NCBI GenBank assembly: GCA_965219935.1
Contig: CBDCOU010000003.1
Location: 4,340,001-4,404,000, forward strand
Reading direction: 5' to 3'
Length of the DNA: 64,000 nucleotides
From: Bin34 sp965219935
GTDB lineage: Bacteria; Chloroflexota; Anaerolineae; Caldilineales; Caldilineaceae
The notes beneath the pieces were generated by a model, which ran no database searches, was not told where the DNA came from, and was given only the letters and a program-made list of their open reading frames with translations. The position numbers were made by a program, and so were the translations under genes. This document shows positions 52,899 through 61,699 of the stretch, piece after piece (position 1 is the stretch's first letter; every line of letters begins with the position of its first letter).

Positions 52899-54206
52899 AT
52901 GCCACACGAAGTGATCATGCCGGTCCTGGGCATGAACCAGGACACCGGCACCCTGTTGCGCTGGCTGCGCCAAGAGGGCGATGCGGTGGCCGTCGGCGAT
53001 CCCGTGATGGAGATTGCCACGGACAAGATCACCGTCGAGATTGAGTCCCCGGCCGACGGCGTTCTGGCCGGCCTGTCGGCTGCGGAAGGAGAGGAAGTGC
53101 CGGTTGGCCGGGCCGTGGCCTGGGTACTGGAACCCGGTGAATCCCTGCCTGCCGACGCACCGGCCGCGCCTGCGGCAGGGCCCGAGCCTGTTCCTGCCGG
53201 AGAAGCTGGGTTGCCTGATACACCGGCTAGGCTGCCGGCTGCCTCGCCGGTCGCGCGCCGGCTGGCCGCGGAACTCGGCATCGACCTTGCCGAGGTCGAA
53301 GGTGTGGACGGGCGCATCACCAAGGCGGATGTCGAACGGCATCATGCTGCAGCGCAGGCCCTAGTCGAAGGGCCGGTCCTGGCCTCGCCCAAGGCGCGCC
53401 GCTTGGCACGCGAACGCGGCCTTGAGTTGGCCACCATCTCCGGGAGTGGCCCCGACGGTGCGGTTTTGGCCGCCGATGTGGAGGGATATGTCTCGGTAGC
53501 CAAGGATGCCCCCGGTCCGCCACCAGCGGACGCGGTGGAACTGGAACCGAGCCGCATGTGGCAGGTCATGGCCAGTCGTCTGACCGAAAGCTGGCAGACC
53601 GTCCCACACTTCTACCTCTCCCGGACTGTGGATGCCTCCCAATTGCTGGCGTGGCGCGACGCCCTGCGCCGACAGGGCCGGGAGGACATCGCGATTTCGG
53701 ATCTTCTGCTGCGCATCACCGCCGCATCCCTGCGGGAACATCCGCGCCTCAACGCCAGTTGGCGGGATGGCCATATCCAGCAGCATCCGCAGGTGAACAT
53801 CGGCATGGCCGTGGCCGTCGCGGACGGACTGCTGGTACCGGTATTCCACGATGCGGACAAGCTGTCCCTGTCGGAACTGGCCGACCGTCGGCGCCATCTG
53901 GTGGAGGCAGCCCGTGCGGGAGAACTGACACTCCCGGAGATGACGGGCGGAACCTTCAGCATCACCAACCTGGGCATGTTCGGCGTGGAGGAGTTCAAGG
54001 CCATTGTGAATCCGCCGGAGGCCGCGATCCTGGCGATTGGAGCCATCCGCGATGCCGTGGTGGCCGTCCAGGGCGAACCGGCGGTGCGGCCCGTGTTCAA
54101 TCTGACATTGTCCTGCGACCATCGGGCCGTGGACGGCGCGTTGGCCGCGCGGTTCATGGCCACGCTGCACGACCGCATGGAGACGCCCATGCTCCTGCTG
54201 GACTGA
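52899..54206 (+). CDS. 2-oxoacid/acetoin dehydrogenase complex E2 (dihydrolipoyl acyltransferase)
   Basis: 435 residues with the full E2 layout. Lipoyl domain at about 1-80 with the lipoylated Lys in MEIATDKITVEIESPADG. Pro/Ala linker. Two peripheral-subunit-binding-like segments (ASPVARRLAAELGIDLAEVE and ASPKARRLARERGLELATIS, i.e. two copies where many E2s have one). Catalytic domain from about 205 ending in LSCDHRAVDGALAARFM (His and Asp of the DHRxxDG motif). No E3 gene follows, so lipoamide dehydrogenase must come from elsewhere in the genome. Confidence 0.94.
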   Translation: MPHEVIMPVLGMNQDTGTLLRWLRQEGDAVAVGDPVMEIATDKITVEIESPADGVLAGLSAAEGEEVPVGRAVAWVLEPGESLPADAPAAPAAGPEPVPAGEAGLPDTPARLPAASPVARRLAAELGIDLAEVEGVDGRITKADVERHHAAAQALVEGPVLASPKARRLARERGLELATISGSGPDGAVLAADVEGYVSVAKDAPGPPPADAVELEPSRMWQVMASRLTESWQTVPHFYLSRTVDASQLLAWRDALRRQGREDIAISDLLLRITAASLREHPRLNASWRDGHIQQHPQVNIGMAVAVADGLLVPVFHDADKLSLSELADRRRHLVEAARAGELTLPEMTGGTFSITNLGMFGVEEFKAIVNPPEAAILAIGAIRDAVVAVQGEPAVRPVFNLTLSCDHRAVDGALAARFMATLHDRMETPMLLLD

Positions 54207-54225
54207 GCGCCACGGCCGCCCGAGC

Positions 54226-55092
54226 ATGAAACTGAGTTGCCTGCCGGTTTCACTGTATGCGGATTTCGTATCCGGCCGCCGTTCCTTGCCGGATTGGTTT
54301 CGCATTGCGGCGGATCTGGGTTTGGACGGGGCCGATGTTAGCGTGGCCCACTTCGACTGGAGCGACCGCGCCGAGTTGGACCACCTGCGCGACTGCGCGC
54401 AGCAGGCCGGAGTCCGCATCGCGATGGTGGTGACCTATTCCGACTTCACCCTGCCGGAGCCGGAGGCCAGGCGGCGGGAACAGGCAGCGGTCCATGCCCA
54501 GATTGAGGCGGCCGCCCATCTTGAGGCACCGTACGTTCGCTTGACGGCCGGACAAAGCTGGCCGGGGGTGTCCCGGGCGGATGGCATGGCCTGGGCTGCC
54601 GAAGGCCTGTCGCAGGCAGCCACGTACGCCAGCGGACTTGGGGTTACCGCGCTCTACGAGAACCACACGCGGGGCTCCGTCTGGCGCTGGAACGACTTCA
54701 GCCAACCGGCGGACCGGTTTCTGGAGTTGGTTGAGACAATCGAGGGCAGCGATCTGGCAGTACTGTTCGACACGGCCAACAATCTGGCCCTATGGGATCG
54801 GCCGGAGGCCGTGCTGGCCCGGGTGCGGAGCCGGGTGGCTGCCGTCCACCTCGCGGACATCGAGCAGTCTGGTTTCTTCAGGCCCGTGGTTCCGGGCACC
54901 GGAACCAGTCCCCACGCATCAATCCTCAAGGTCCTGTGGGATGGCGGTTTTGACGGCTGGATCAGCGTGGAGGAAGCCAGCGGGAACGGTCTTGACGGAT
55001 TGGCTGCCGGTTTCAGGCATGCCGACGCGGTGTGGCAGGCCGTGGGAGGCACTCCCCGGGCCGGTGCAGGAGCTGTTCAACCGGATTGCTGA
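54226..55092 (+). CDS. Sugar phosphate isomerase/epimerase-like TIM barrel (2)
   Basis: 288 residues. Features: MKLSCLPVSLYADFVSGRRS, LGLDGADVSVAHFDWSDRAE, GVTALYENHTRGSVWRWNDF (Glu), LAVLFDTANNLALWDRPEAV (Asp), AAVHLADIEQSGFFRPVVPG and GWISVEEASGNG (Glu). The barrel pattern matches the other isomerase-like gene at 48464, but the metal-ligand contexts differ (DTANN rather than DISHF), so the two probably act on different intermediates. It starts 20 bp after the E2 stop and is followed by about 270 bp before the binding-protein gene. Confidence 0.88.
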   Translation: MKLSCLPVSLYADFVSGRRSLPDWFRIAADLGLDGADVSVAHFDWSDRAELDHLRDCAQQAGVRIAMVVTYSDFTLPEPEARRREQAAVHAQIEAAAHLEAPYVRLTAGQSWPGVSRADGMAWAAEGLSQAATYASGLGVTALYENHTRGSVWRWNDFSQPADRFLELVETIEGSDLAVLFDTANNLALWDRPEAVLARVRSRVAAVHLADIEQSGFFRPVVPGTGTSPHASILKVLWDGGFDGWISVEEASGNGLDGLAAGFRHADAVWQAVGGTPRAGAGAVQPDC

Positions 55093-55362
55093 CTTGATTC
55101 CCGCGGATCGAGACTGCGCAGACTTGGCTGCCGCCGGGCGAAGCACAAACCAGTCGCACAGCCTCAATGTCCCGGATAGGATCCGGGTCCGCGGTTGACG
55201 AAGGGTTGTCGGTGCCGGATGGTCGCGGACACGTTCGGTGCCCGAAGGCATGGGACGGCGGCTGTGGCGACAAGCCATCCCGGAAAATTCGCCGGAGACT
55301 GTGGTGCCAGCGCAAAATCTGCGAACGTGACAAACTGCCAAACCAAAATGGGAACACGGACC

Positions 55363-56625
55363 ATGACGCACATACGGGTGTTGGCACTGGGACTGGTGGC
55401 GCTGATCGCTTTGGTCGGCTGTTCAGGAATCCGGGCGCCCGTTGTCCGGGAGGATGCTCCGGCAACGGCTCCCGCAGACGACCCAGCGTCGGTGAATGTA
55501 ATCCGCATCGGTGCCGCGGTCAGCGAAACCGGCAAGTACTCCCGCGAGGGCCGGGATACGCGACAGGGGTACGGAACCTGGCTGGAGTGGGTGAACAACG
55601 AATACGGCGGCATTGACGTAGCCGGCAAGCGGTATCAGGTCGAACTCGTGATGTACGACGACGAGGGGGATCCCGACACGGTTGCCAGGCTGGTCGAACA
55701 ACTCATCAGCGAGGATCGGGTGGACTTCCTGCTGGGGCCCTACAGTTCCAGCCTGACCCAGAGCGCCAGTGCCATCTCGGAGAAGTACGACAAGATCATG
55801 GTGGAGGGCAACGGGGCTTCCGAATCACTGTTCGAGCGAGGCTTCCGCAACCTCTTCGCGGTTCTCACGCCCGCAGGCAACTACACCCAATCCGCCTTGG
55901 AGATGCTGGCGGAGCAGGGCGCGCAGTCCGTCGTGATCGCTTATGAGGACACCGCATTTCCAACCAGCGTGGCGGAAGGCGCGCAACGGTGGGCTGAGGC
56001 CTACGGCCTGGAGGTATTGGGGGTTGAGACGTATCCGCGCGACGTGGCGGATGTCAGCGGGATCATGGCCAAGTTCAAGGAGGCGGAGCCGGATGTATTC
56101 GTCGGGGGCGGCCACTTTAACGACGCCATCCTGTTCATCAGGGCCGCCAAGGAATTGGACTTCAACCCCAAGGCGATGGTGATTACCGTGGGCCCCAGCA
56201 ACCCCAAGCTGGTCCAGGAAGTGGGCGCCGATGCGGAGTACGTGATCGGACCCACGCAGTGGGAAGCTTCGATGGGCTATGCAGACGAGTACTTTGGCAC
56301 CGCGGCGGAATACGCGGCCAGGTACGAAGACCGGTGGGACGAACCGCCCACGTACCAGGCAGCCGAATCGACCGCCACCGCCTTGGCCCTGCACTTGGCC
56401 ATCGAGGCAGCCGGTGCCCTGGACACCGACTCCGTGCGCAATGCTCTGCAGGAACTGGATGTCGTGACCTTCTATGGTCCCATCAACTTCGACGAGACCG
56501 GCAAGAACGCGTCCAAGCCGATGGGTGCCATTCAGGTGCAGGATGGGCAGATTCTGGTTGTGGCTCCCGGCCACGCGGCCGTCTCTGACCTGCGCTACCC
56601 GGCACCGGCCTGGAAGGATCGCTGA
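55363..56625 (+). CDS. Branched-chain amino acid-type ABC substrate-binding lipoprotein (LivK family)
   Basis: 420 residues from ATG 55363 (ATG 55348 also possible). Lipoprotein signal peptide ends LIALVGC. The Peripla_BP_6 fold is seen in RIGAAVSETGKYSREGRDTR, YGTWLEWVNNEYGGIDVAGK, VARLVEQLISEDRVDFLLGP and VQDGQILVVAPGHAAV at the end. Family members bind branched amino acids, amides, urea, aromatic acids or other carboxylates, so the ligand need not be an amino acid. It is the first gene of the transporter part of the operon. Confidence 0.93.
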   Translation: MTHIRVLALGLVALIALVGCSGIRAPVVREDAPATAPADDPASVNVIRIGAAVSETGKYSREGRDTRQGYGTWLEWVNNEYGGIDVAGKRYQVELVMYDDEGDPDTVARLVEQLISEDRVDFLLGPYSSSLTQSASAISEKYDKIMVEGNGASESLFERGFRNLFAVLTPAGNYTQSALEMLAEQGAQSVVIAYEDTAFPTSVAEGAQRWAEAYGLEVLGVETYPRDVADVSGIMAKFKEAEPDVFVGGGHFNDAILFIRAAKELDFNPKAMVITVGPSNPKLVQEVGADAEYVIGPTQWEASMGYADEYFGTAAEYAARYEDRWDEPPTYQAAESTATALALHLAIEAAGALDTDSVRNALQELDVVTFYGPINFDETGKNASKPMGAIQVQDGQILVVAPGHAAVSDLRYPAPAWKDR

Positions 56626-56659
56626 CCCACGGTACTGGGCTTCATCGCGCGGCGGCACC

Positions 56660-57550
56660 ATGGACCAGGTTCTGCAGGCACTTGTCAACGGCCTGCTGCT
56701 CGGCGGTTTCTATGCCGTAATGGTCTTGGGGTTCTCCGTCATCTGGGGGGTGATGGGCATCATCAACCTGGCGCACGGGGAATATCTGATGATCGGCGCC
56801 TATCTGGGGTGGGGTCTGTTCCGGTACTTCGGGATGGATCCCTTCGCTGCGCTCCTCCTGATTCTCCCGCTGATGTTCCTATTTGGGTACGTGCTCCAGT
56901 ACGTGCTAATCAACCGCATCGTTGAACGGCCGCACCTCATGTCGCTGTTGATCACGTTCGGCATATCCATCGCGCTGGCCAACCTGTTCAAGATCCTGTT
57001 CACCTCGGATCCGCGGAACGTATCGGTGACCTACAACGGATCGGTGGAACTGCTGGGAATCACCTTCCCCATTGTCAAGTCGATTATCTTCGGTGCGGCG
57101 TTGTTGGTCATGCTGGGTCTGCATTTGTTTCTGCAGCGGAGCCGCATGGGCAAGTCGATCCGCGCCGCGGCCCAGAACAGGACCGCGGCCCGCATCGTGG
57201 GGGTGGACATCAACCGCATCTACGCGGTTACGGCCGGCATTTGCATCGCCATCACCGCGGCCGCCGGAGCCATGCTCAGCCCGACCCAGGCCATCTTCCC
57301 CTTCATGGGGCCGCCTCTCACCCTGAAGGCGTACACCATTACGGCCTTGGGCGGTCTGGGACGCATCCCCGGTGCCTTGATGGGCGGAGTCGTGCTGGGG
57401 GTTACGGAGACGATGGTGTCCAGGTTCGTGCCGGGGATCGGCACCAACCTGGGTGTGGCCATCAGCTTTGTGATTCTGGTGTTGATTTTGATCCTGCGCC
57501 CCCAGGGACTCCTGGGCGGACTGCGGCCGGTCGATCCGGAGGCCGAATGA
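56660..57550 (+). CDS. Branched-chain-type ABC permease LivH
   Basis: 296 residues from ATG 56660 (MDQVLQALVNGLLLGGFYAV), hydrophobic with about eight helices. Family marks: GVMGIINLAHGEYLMIGAYL, VERPHLMSLLITFGISIALA, SIRAAAQNRTAARIVGVDIN and ALGGLGRIPGALMGGVVLGV. It overlaps the LivM-type gene by 4 bp (ATGA). It forms the heterodimeric channel with the next gene product. Confidence 0.94.
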   Translation: MDQVLQALVNGLLLGGFYAVMVLGFSVIWGVMGIINLAHGEYLMIGAYLGWGLFRYFGMDPFAALLLILPLMFLFGYVLQYVLINRIVERPHLMSLLITFGISIALANLFKILFTSDPRNVSVTYNGSVELLGITFPIVKSIIFGAALLVMLGLHLFLQRSRMGKSIRAAAQNRTAARIVGVDINRIYAVTAGICIAITAAAGAMLSPTQAIFPFMGPPLTLKAYTITALGGLGRIPGALMGGVVLGVTETMVSRFVPGIGTNLGVAISFVILVLILILRPQGLLGGLRPVDPEAE

Positions 57551-58560
57551 TGGCCCGGGTACGGGACCGGCTGGCCCGGCTGGGCCAGGGTTGGGGAGGC
57601 CTTGGGTTGTGGTGGCTCCTGCTGGCCGCGCTGGCCCTGTATCCCTACACCGGAGTCACCCACCTGACCCTGTTCCTGGGCAGCCAGGTGTTCGTGCTGG
57701 TGACCCTGGCTTCAAACTGGAACCTGATTGGCGGCATAACCGGCTATGTGGATTTCGGCCATGCGGTGTTCTTCGGGATTGGCGCCTACGTGATGGGCAT
57801 CCTGGTAACCAAGTCTCCGCTGCTGATTTCCCCTGAGTGGGGATTCCTGCAGGCCCTTCCCGTCAGTGGCGCGGCGGCAGCCGTTTTCGCCCTGCTGATT
57901 GGCCTGCCCACCCTCCGCCTCAAGGGTCCCTACTTCTCCATCGCCATGTTGGGTACCTTCGTGGCCATGCGGGAGATTGTCAGGGTCCTGCGGCCCCTGA
58001 CCGGCGGCGGTGTTGGGTTGAACCTGCCGCCGGTGCTGAACCGGCTGGGCGACTACTACCTGATGCTGATCCTGATGGGATTGGTGGTCTCCATCATGTG
58101 GTGGATCCGGCGCAGCGAGTTCGGCCAGAGCCTGATCGCCATCCGCGAGGACGAGATCGGTGCGGAGATGAGGGGCATCAACACCACCCTGCACAAGATC
58201 CTGGCGTTCATGATTGCGGCTTTCTTCACGGGAGTTGTGGGCGGTTTCTGGGCCTGGCAGAACACCTTCATCGATCCCGACGTGGTCTTCATCGAGACCC
58301 GTACCGTGGAGATGGTGATGATGTCCATGCTGGGCGGGCTGGGTACGGTCTGGGGTCCGCCCCTGGGCGCGGTGGTCATCTATGTGCTGCAGACCGTGGT
58401 CTGGGGCCGGTTGTTCGGTATTCATCTGCTGGCCCTGGGCATTCTGATGGTATTGCTGGTCCTCTTCCTTCCCGAAGGCATTCTCGGCACATCCGGCCGA
58501 GGCGGCGGCACCTCCATCGTTCGCCTGTGGGGCCGCATGCGGCAACGGTCCAATCCGTGA
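57547..58560 (+). CDS. Branched-chain-type ABC permease LivM
   Basis: 337 residues from ATG 57547 (or 57550), overlapping the previous stop. Marks: NLIGGITGYVDFGHAVFFGI, GLPTLRLKGPYFSIAMLGTF, IAIREDEIGAEMRGINTTLH and MMSMLGGLGTVWGPPLGAVV, all typical of LivM. It overlaps the LivG-type gene by 4 bp (GTGA), so translation of the whole transporter is coupled. Confidence 0.94.
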   Translation: MMARVRDRLARLGQGWGGLGLWWLLLAALALYPYTGVTHLTLFLGSQVFVLVTLASNWNLIGGITGYVDFGHAVFFGIGAYVMGILVTKSPLLISPEWGFLQALPVSGAAAAVFALLIGLPTLRLKGPYFSIAMLGTFVAMREIVRVLRPLTGGGVGLNLPPVLNRLGDYYLMLILMGLVVSIMWWIRRSEFGQSLIAIREDEIGAEMRGINTTLHKILAFMIAAFFTGVVGGFWAWQNTFIDPDVVFIETRTVEMVMMSMLGGLGTVWGPPLGAVVIYVLQTVVWGRLFGIHLLALGILMVLLVLFLPEGILGTSGRGGGTSIVRLWGRMRQRSNP

Positions 58561-59306
58561 CCGACGGCAGCCGGCCGCTGCTGGAAGGCCGCGGCCTGAC
58601 CAAGCGCTTTGGCGGTCTGACCGCCGTCAACCGGGTGGATTTCGACGTTCAGCCCGGTGAAATCGTCGGCCTGATTGGCCCCAACGGCAGCGGCAAGACC
58701 ACGCTCTTCGACTGCCTGAGCCGACTGGAGCGCATCGATGGCGGCCGGGTATTGTTCAAGGGCACCGATATCACCCGCGCCAGTCCGCATCGGGTCGCGC
58801 GCATGGGGCTGTCCCGGACATTTCAGGTGATCCGGGTCTACCGCAAGATGAAGGTGCTGGACAACATGCTGGTCAGCCGCCGGTGGAGTGGAGATTCGTA
58901 CTTGCGGGTGATGCGGCCCAGCAGTGCCGAAATGGTGCGTCGGGCCCGTGAGCTGTTGGAGTTTCTCCGGATCGCTCCGCTGGCCGACGAACCGGCCGGT
59001 CACCTGTCCGGGGGACAGCGCCGCCTGCTGGAAATTGGCATGGCCCTGATGCCCGATCCCGATATTCTGCTGCTGGACGAAGCCACCTCCGGCGTCAATC
59101 CCACGCTGGTTGAAACCATCAAGGATCACATTCGCACGCTCAACGGCCAGGGCAAGGCCTTTCTGCTCATTGAGCACAACATCAATTTCATCGCGGACCT
59201 CTGCACGCGGGTCTATGCCCTGAACCACGGCGAGACCCTGGCGGAGGGCACGCCCCGGGAGATCATGGAGAACGAAGCCGTGATCGATGCCTACTTTGGC
59301 GGTTGA
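58557..59306 (+). CDS. Branched-chain-type ABC ATPase LivG
   Basis: 249 residues from GTG 58557, which overlaps the LivM stop. Walker A GLIGPNGSGKTTLFDCLSRL, signature HLSGGQRRLLEIGMAL, Walker B PDILLLDEATSGVNPTLV, H-loop LLIEHNINFI. The C-terminus (AEGTPREIMENEAVIDAYFG) is the LivG-type ending. It acts as the cytoplasmic motor with the LivF-type protein encoded 2 bp downstream. Confidence 0.95.
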   Translation: MTDGSRPLLEGRGLTKRFGGLTAVNRVDFDVQPGEIVGLIGPNGSGKTTLFDCLSRLERIDGGRVLFKGTDITRASPHRVARMGLSRTFQVIRVYRKMKVLDNMLVSRRWSGDSYLRVMRPSSAEMVRRARELLEFLRIAPLADEPAGHLSGGQRRLLEIGMALMPDPDILLLDEATSGVNPTLVETIKDHIRTLNGQGKAFLLIEHNINFIADLCTRVYALNHGETLAEGTPREIMENEAVIDAYFGG

Positions 59307-59308
59307 AC

Positions 59309-60031
59309 ATGGATGCGCCGCTTCTCTCCATCCGGGGCCTGCGGGCGGGCTACCAGGACATCGACATCCTGAAGGGGGTCGATCTGGACGTTCATGCCGG
59401 CGAGATTGTGTGCGTGATTGGCCCCAACGGCGCCGGCAAGTCGACGGTGTTCAAGGCCGTGTACGGCCTGATCGGCGTGCGCAGCGGCACGGTGGTGTTC
59501 GACGGCAGCGAGATCACCGGCCGGCGGCCGCAGGATGTCCTGGGCGCGGGCATTGCGATTGTGCCCCAGCTCCGAAGCGTGTTTCCCCAGATGACGGTCC
59601 TTGAAAACCTGGAGATGGGCATGTACCTGGAACGCGACGCGGCGCGCATCCGGGAACGCATTGCCTATGTCATGGACCTGTTTCCGCGTCTGGCGGAGCG
59701 GCGCACCCAGATGGCGGGAACCATGTCCGGTGGCGAACAGCGCATGCTGGAGATCGGTCGGTCCCTGATGCTGGAACCCAAGATGGTGATGATGGACGAA
59801 CCCAGCGCCGGCCTGGCCCCCGGCATATCCCGCACCATCTTTGAGAATATCGGGTTCCTCAACCGGGAAATCAACCTGACGGTGCTGATGATCGAGCAGA
59901 ACGCGCGCCAGGGTTTGGAGGCCAGCCACCGCGGTTACGTGCTGGAGCTGGGGCGCAACACCTATCAGGGCAGGGCACGGGATCTGTTGGACAACCAGGA
60001 GGTGCGACGGGCATTCCTGGGTGGTCGTTAG
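59309..60031 (+). CDS. Branched-chain-type ABC ATPase LivF
   Basis: 240 residues from ATG 59309; a TTG at 59303 overlapping the previous stop is also possible. Walker A GPNGAGKSTVFKAVYGLI, Q-loop IVPQLRSVFPQMTVLENLEM, signature TMSGGEQRMLEIGRSLM, Walker B PKMVMMDEPSAGLAPGI. It is the last gene of the operon that starts at 47457. About 175 bp of non-coding DNA follow before a convergent Uma2 gene. Confidence 0.95.
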   Translation: MDAPLLSIRGLRAGYQDIDILKGVDLDVHAGEIVCVIGPNGAGKSTVFKAVYGLIGVRSGTVVFDGSEITGRRPQDVLGAGIAIVPQLRSVFPQMTVLENLEMGMYLERDAARIRERIAYVMDLFPRLAERRTQMAGTMSGGEQRMLEIGRSLMLEPKMVMMDEPSAGLAPGISRTIFENIGFLNREINLTVLMIEQNARQGLEASHRGYVLELGRNTYQGRARDLLDNQEVRRAFLGGR

Positions 60032-60207
60032 GGCGCTTGGATTTCAGGTACCCCACTCAGCCTGCAGCATCCTGCGGGCCACGAGCCGCATCGCGTTTCT
60101 TCAAGATGCCGGTGCATCCGGCCGCAGTTCGCGGATGATAGCCCCGGCAACCAATCTGCGACTACCGGCGCGGCAATGGACACAGGCGGCGCGCCGGTTC
60201 GGCCCGG

Positions 60208-60948
60208 TCAGGACTTGCGATGCCTGAGTTCTGCTTCCAGGGCGCGGATGCGTTCCTCGGCCGCCTCGGCACGGGCTCGTTCCCTGTCGGCGTAGGCGCG
60301 TTCCTGATGCAGACGGGCCTTCAGGTCGTCGAAGGTATCGATGTGCCGTCCCGTCTCCGGGTTGTGCCACTTGAGTTGTCCGGCTTCCCAGCGCAGGTCC
60401 ATGTCGAGGACCCGACTGTAGCCTTGCAGGACACCTTCCTCCAATGTTGCAATGGGGATGGATCGATAGGTTCCCTGTTCCAACCGGTCCCCGGCCAGTT
60501 TGTTGCCGTGGAAGGCGCCGGTCTCGTCGAACCGCCAGTATTCGGGGATGCCCAGGGCGGCATAGGTGTCGCGCTTGTCCGTCACATCCACGCGGCCGGT
60601 CGAACGGGAGGCGATCTCCAGCACGAAGTCGGGGGGCTTGCCTTGTTCCGAGATGATGTAGGCGTTGCTCCGTCGAAAGGCCTCAGGGTCCACGTCGAAG
60701 GCTATCAACAGATCGGGGTATCGGATACCCGTCAAATCGTGGGTGGGGAAGGGGGCGAGGTAACGGTCCCCGATTACCAGCGTGGTGTCGGGACGGCCGA
60801 AGTGTTGGATCAGGAAGTGGGCACTGCCGGTTCCGGCCAGGTGTGTGAAGTTGGCCATCGCCTCGTCGGGTTCGCGTGGTGGGGGATCCGGCATGGGTAG
60901 CGGAATGCGCGGTGGCTGTTCCGCCACGACAGGCTGCACTAGGGTCAT
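60208..60948 (-). CDS. Uma2-family protein with C-terminal coiled coil
   Basis: About 246 residues from ATG 60948 (MTLVQPVVAEQPPRIPLPMP). The core shows IRYPDLLIAFDVDPEAFRRS, PPDFVLEIASRSTGRVDVTD and KRDTYAALGIPEYWRFDETG, the standard Uma2 pattern PDxxI..E-x-A-S-x-S-T. The tail (ERAYADRERARAEAAEERIR) is a predicted coiled coil, as in the other two Uma2 genes here. It converges on the Liv operon. Confidence 0.88.
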   Translation of the reverse strand: MTLVQPVVAEQPPRIPLPMPDPPPREPDEAMANFTHLAGTGSAHFLIQHFGRPDTTLVIGDRYLAPFPTHDLTGIRYPDLLIAFDVDPEAFRRSNAYIISEQGKPPDFVLEIASRSTGRVDVTDKRDTYAALGIPEYWRFDETGAFHGNKLAGDRLEQGTYRSIPIATLEEGVLQGYSRVLDMDLRWEAGQLKWHNPETGRHIDTFDDLKARLHQERAYADRERARAEAAEERIRALEAELRHRKS

Positions 60949-61129
60949 GAGGCACCGGGTGGAAGCAAGTGGACCATGGTGGCAATCGTGTGCAGATGAG
61001 GCCGAGCCGCAAGTGTGGAAAAGGCTCCACAACGGGCGCGGCACAGGCAACTTGGCTACATTGTAGGGGATCCCGGCTGGTCACAAGTGTCCATGCAGAC
61101 GCCGACCATGGAGGCCTGTCCGACACTTT

Positions 61130-61317
61130 GGCACATGCCTGGCCTCCGGCATTTCGCGTGCCATTTTCGAGAACAGCTGGCACTTCAATTTTCCGCTTCG
61201 GTGACGGACTGTCAGGAACAGCGTGTCTGTGAGGAAATTGTCCAGTCATCCCAGAGCCCCGGCCCTGAAGCGTTCCTCCATTGGTTCGGACACGGCGTTG
61301 GTGTCGAGAACGAACAT
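61130..61317 (-). pseudogene. Broken PIN-domain (VapC/FitB) toxin
   Basis: From ATG 61317 the minus strand reads MFVLDTNAVSEPMEERFRAG and ALG, then TGA at 61246-61248 where Trp is expected, then LDNFLTDTLFLT. A frameshift is required to continue into SVTEAEN, which soon hits another stop. The N-terminal VLDTN motif holds the first catalytic Asp of PIN nucleases. The rest of the domain is missing, so the toxin is inactive. Confidence 0.85.
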
Positions 61318-61574
61318 GGAGGCCGCCCCTCAATCAAACGTGGAGGTTCACGCATGGGTTCCCTGGGCGGAATCTCAAGCTCCACGCCACCGAACGGTTT
61401 GAATAGTTCGTGTATCGCTGTCCCAAGTTTCTTGGTTGGCACGGGTTCTTCGTCAAGAGCTGCGCGCAGGATGTCGCGAGCTTCCTGTTCCATGGAGTGG
61501 CCGTTCTCGGCAGCCCGAATGCGTAGCCGCCTCTTCAATCCTTCATCCAGATTGCGAATTGTGATACTGGCCAC
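61212..61574 (-). CDS. FitA/VapB-type antitoxin with aberrant C-terminal tail
   Basis: 120 residues from GTG 61574, with GGAGG nearby upstream. The ribbon-helix-helix start VASITIRNLDEGLKRRLRIR, AENGHSMEQEARDILRAAL and the end of the normal domain (LEIPPREPMREPPR) are typical of FitA-like antitoxins of about 85 residues. The last 35 codons run into the toxin gene in another frame, suggesting loss of the original stop. The DNA-binding part is intact; its partner toxin gene is broken. Confidence 0.82.
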   Translation of the reverse strand: MASITIRNLDEGLKRRLRIRAAENGHSMEQEARDILRAALDEEPVPTKKLGTAIHELFKPFGGVELEIPPREPMREPPRLIEGRPPCSFSTPTPCPNQWRNASGPGLWDDWTISSQTRCS

Positions 61575-61699
61575 AATGCAACCTCCAGTTCTATTGTCAC
61601 GTGAGTATCGCATGATTGCAGTGCAATCAGTGTGGCTGTCCGGTCTGCTTGTGTTGGTTGAATCCAAATCCGTTGTCAGGATCCTCGATCTTTGGCAAA

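Noticed and set aside
51788..53323. A 511-codon minus-strand open frame
   Set aside because: It is antisense to the E1 beta and E2 genes and low in complexity (Ser/Ala/Pro/Arg-rich).
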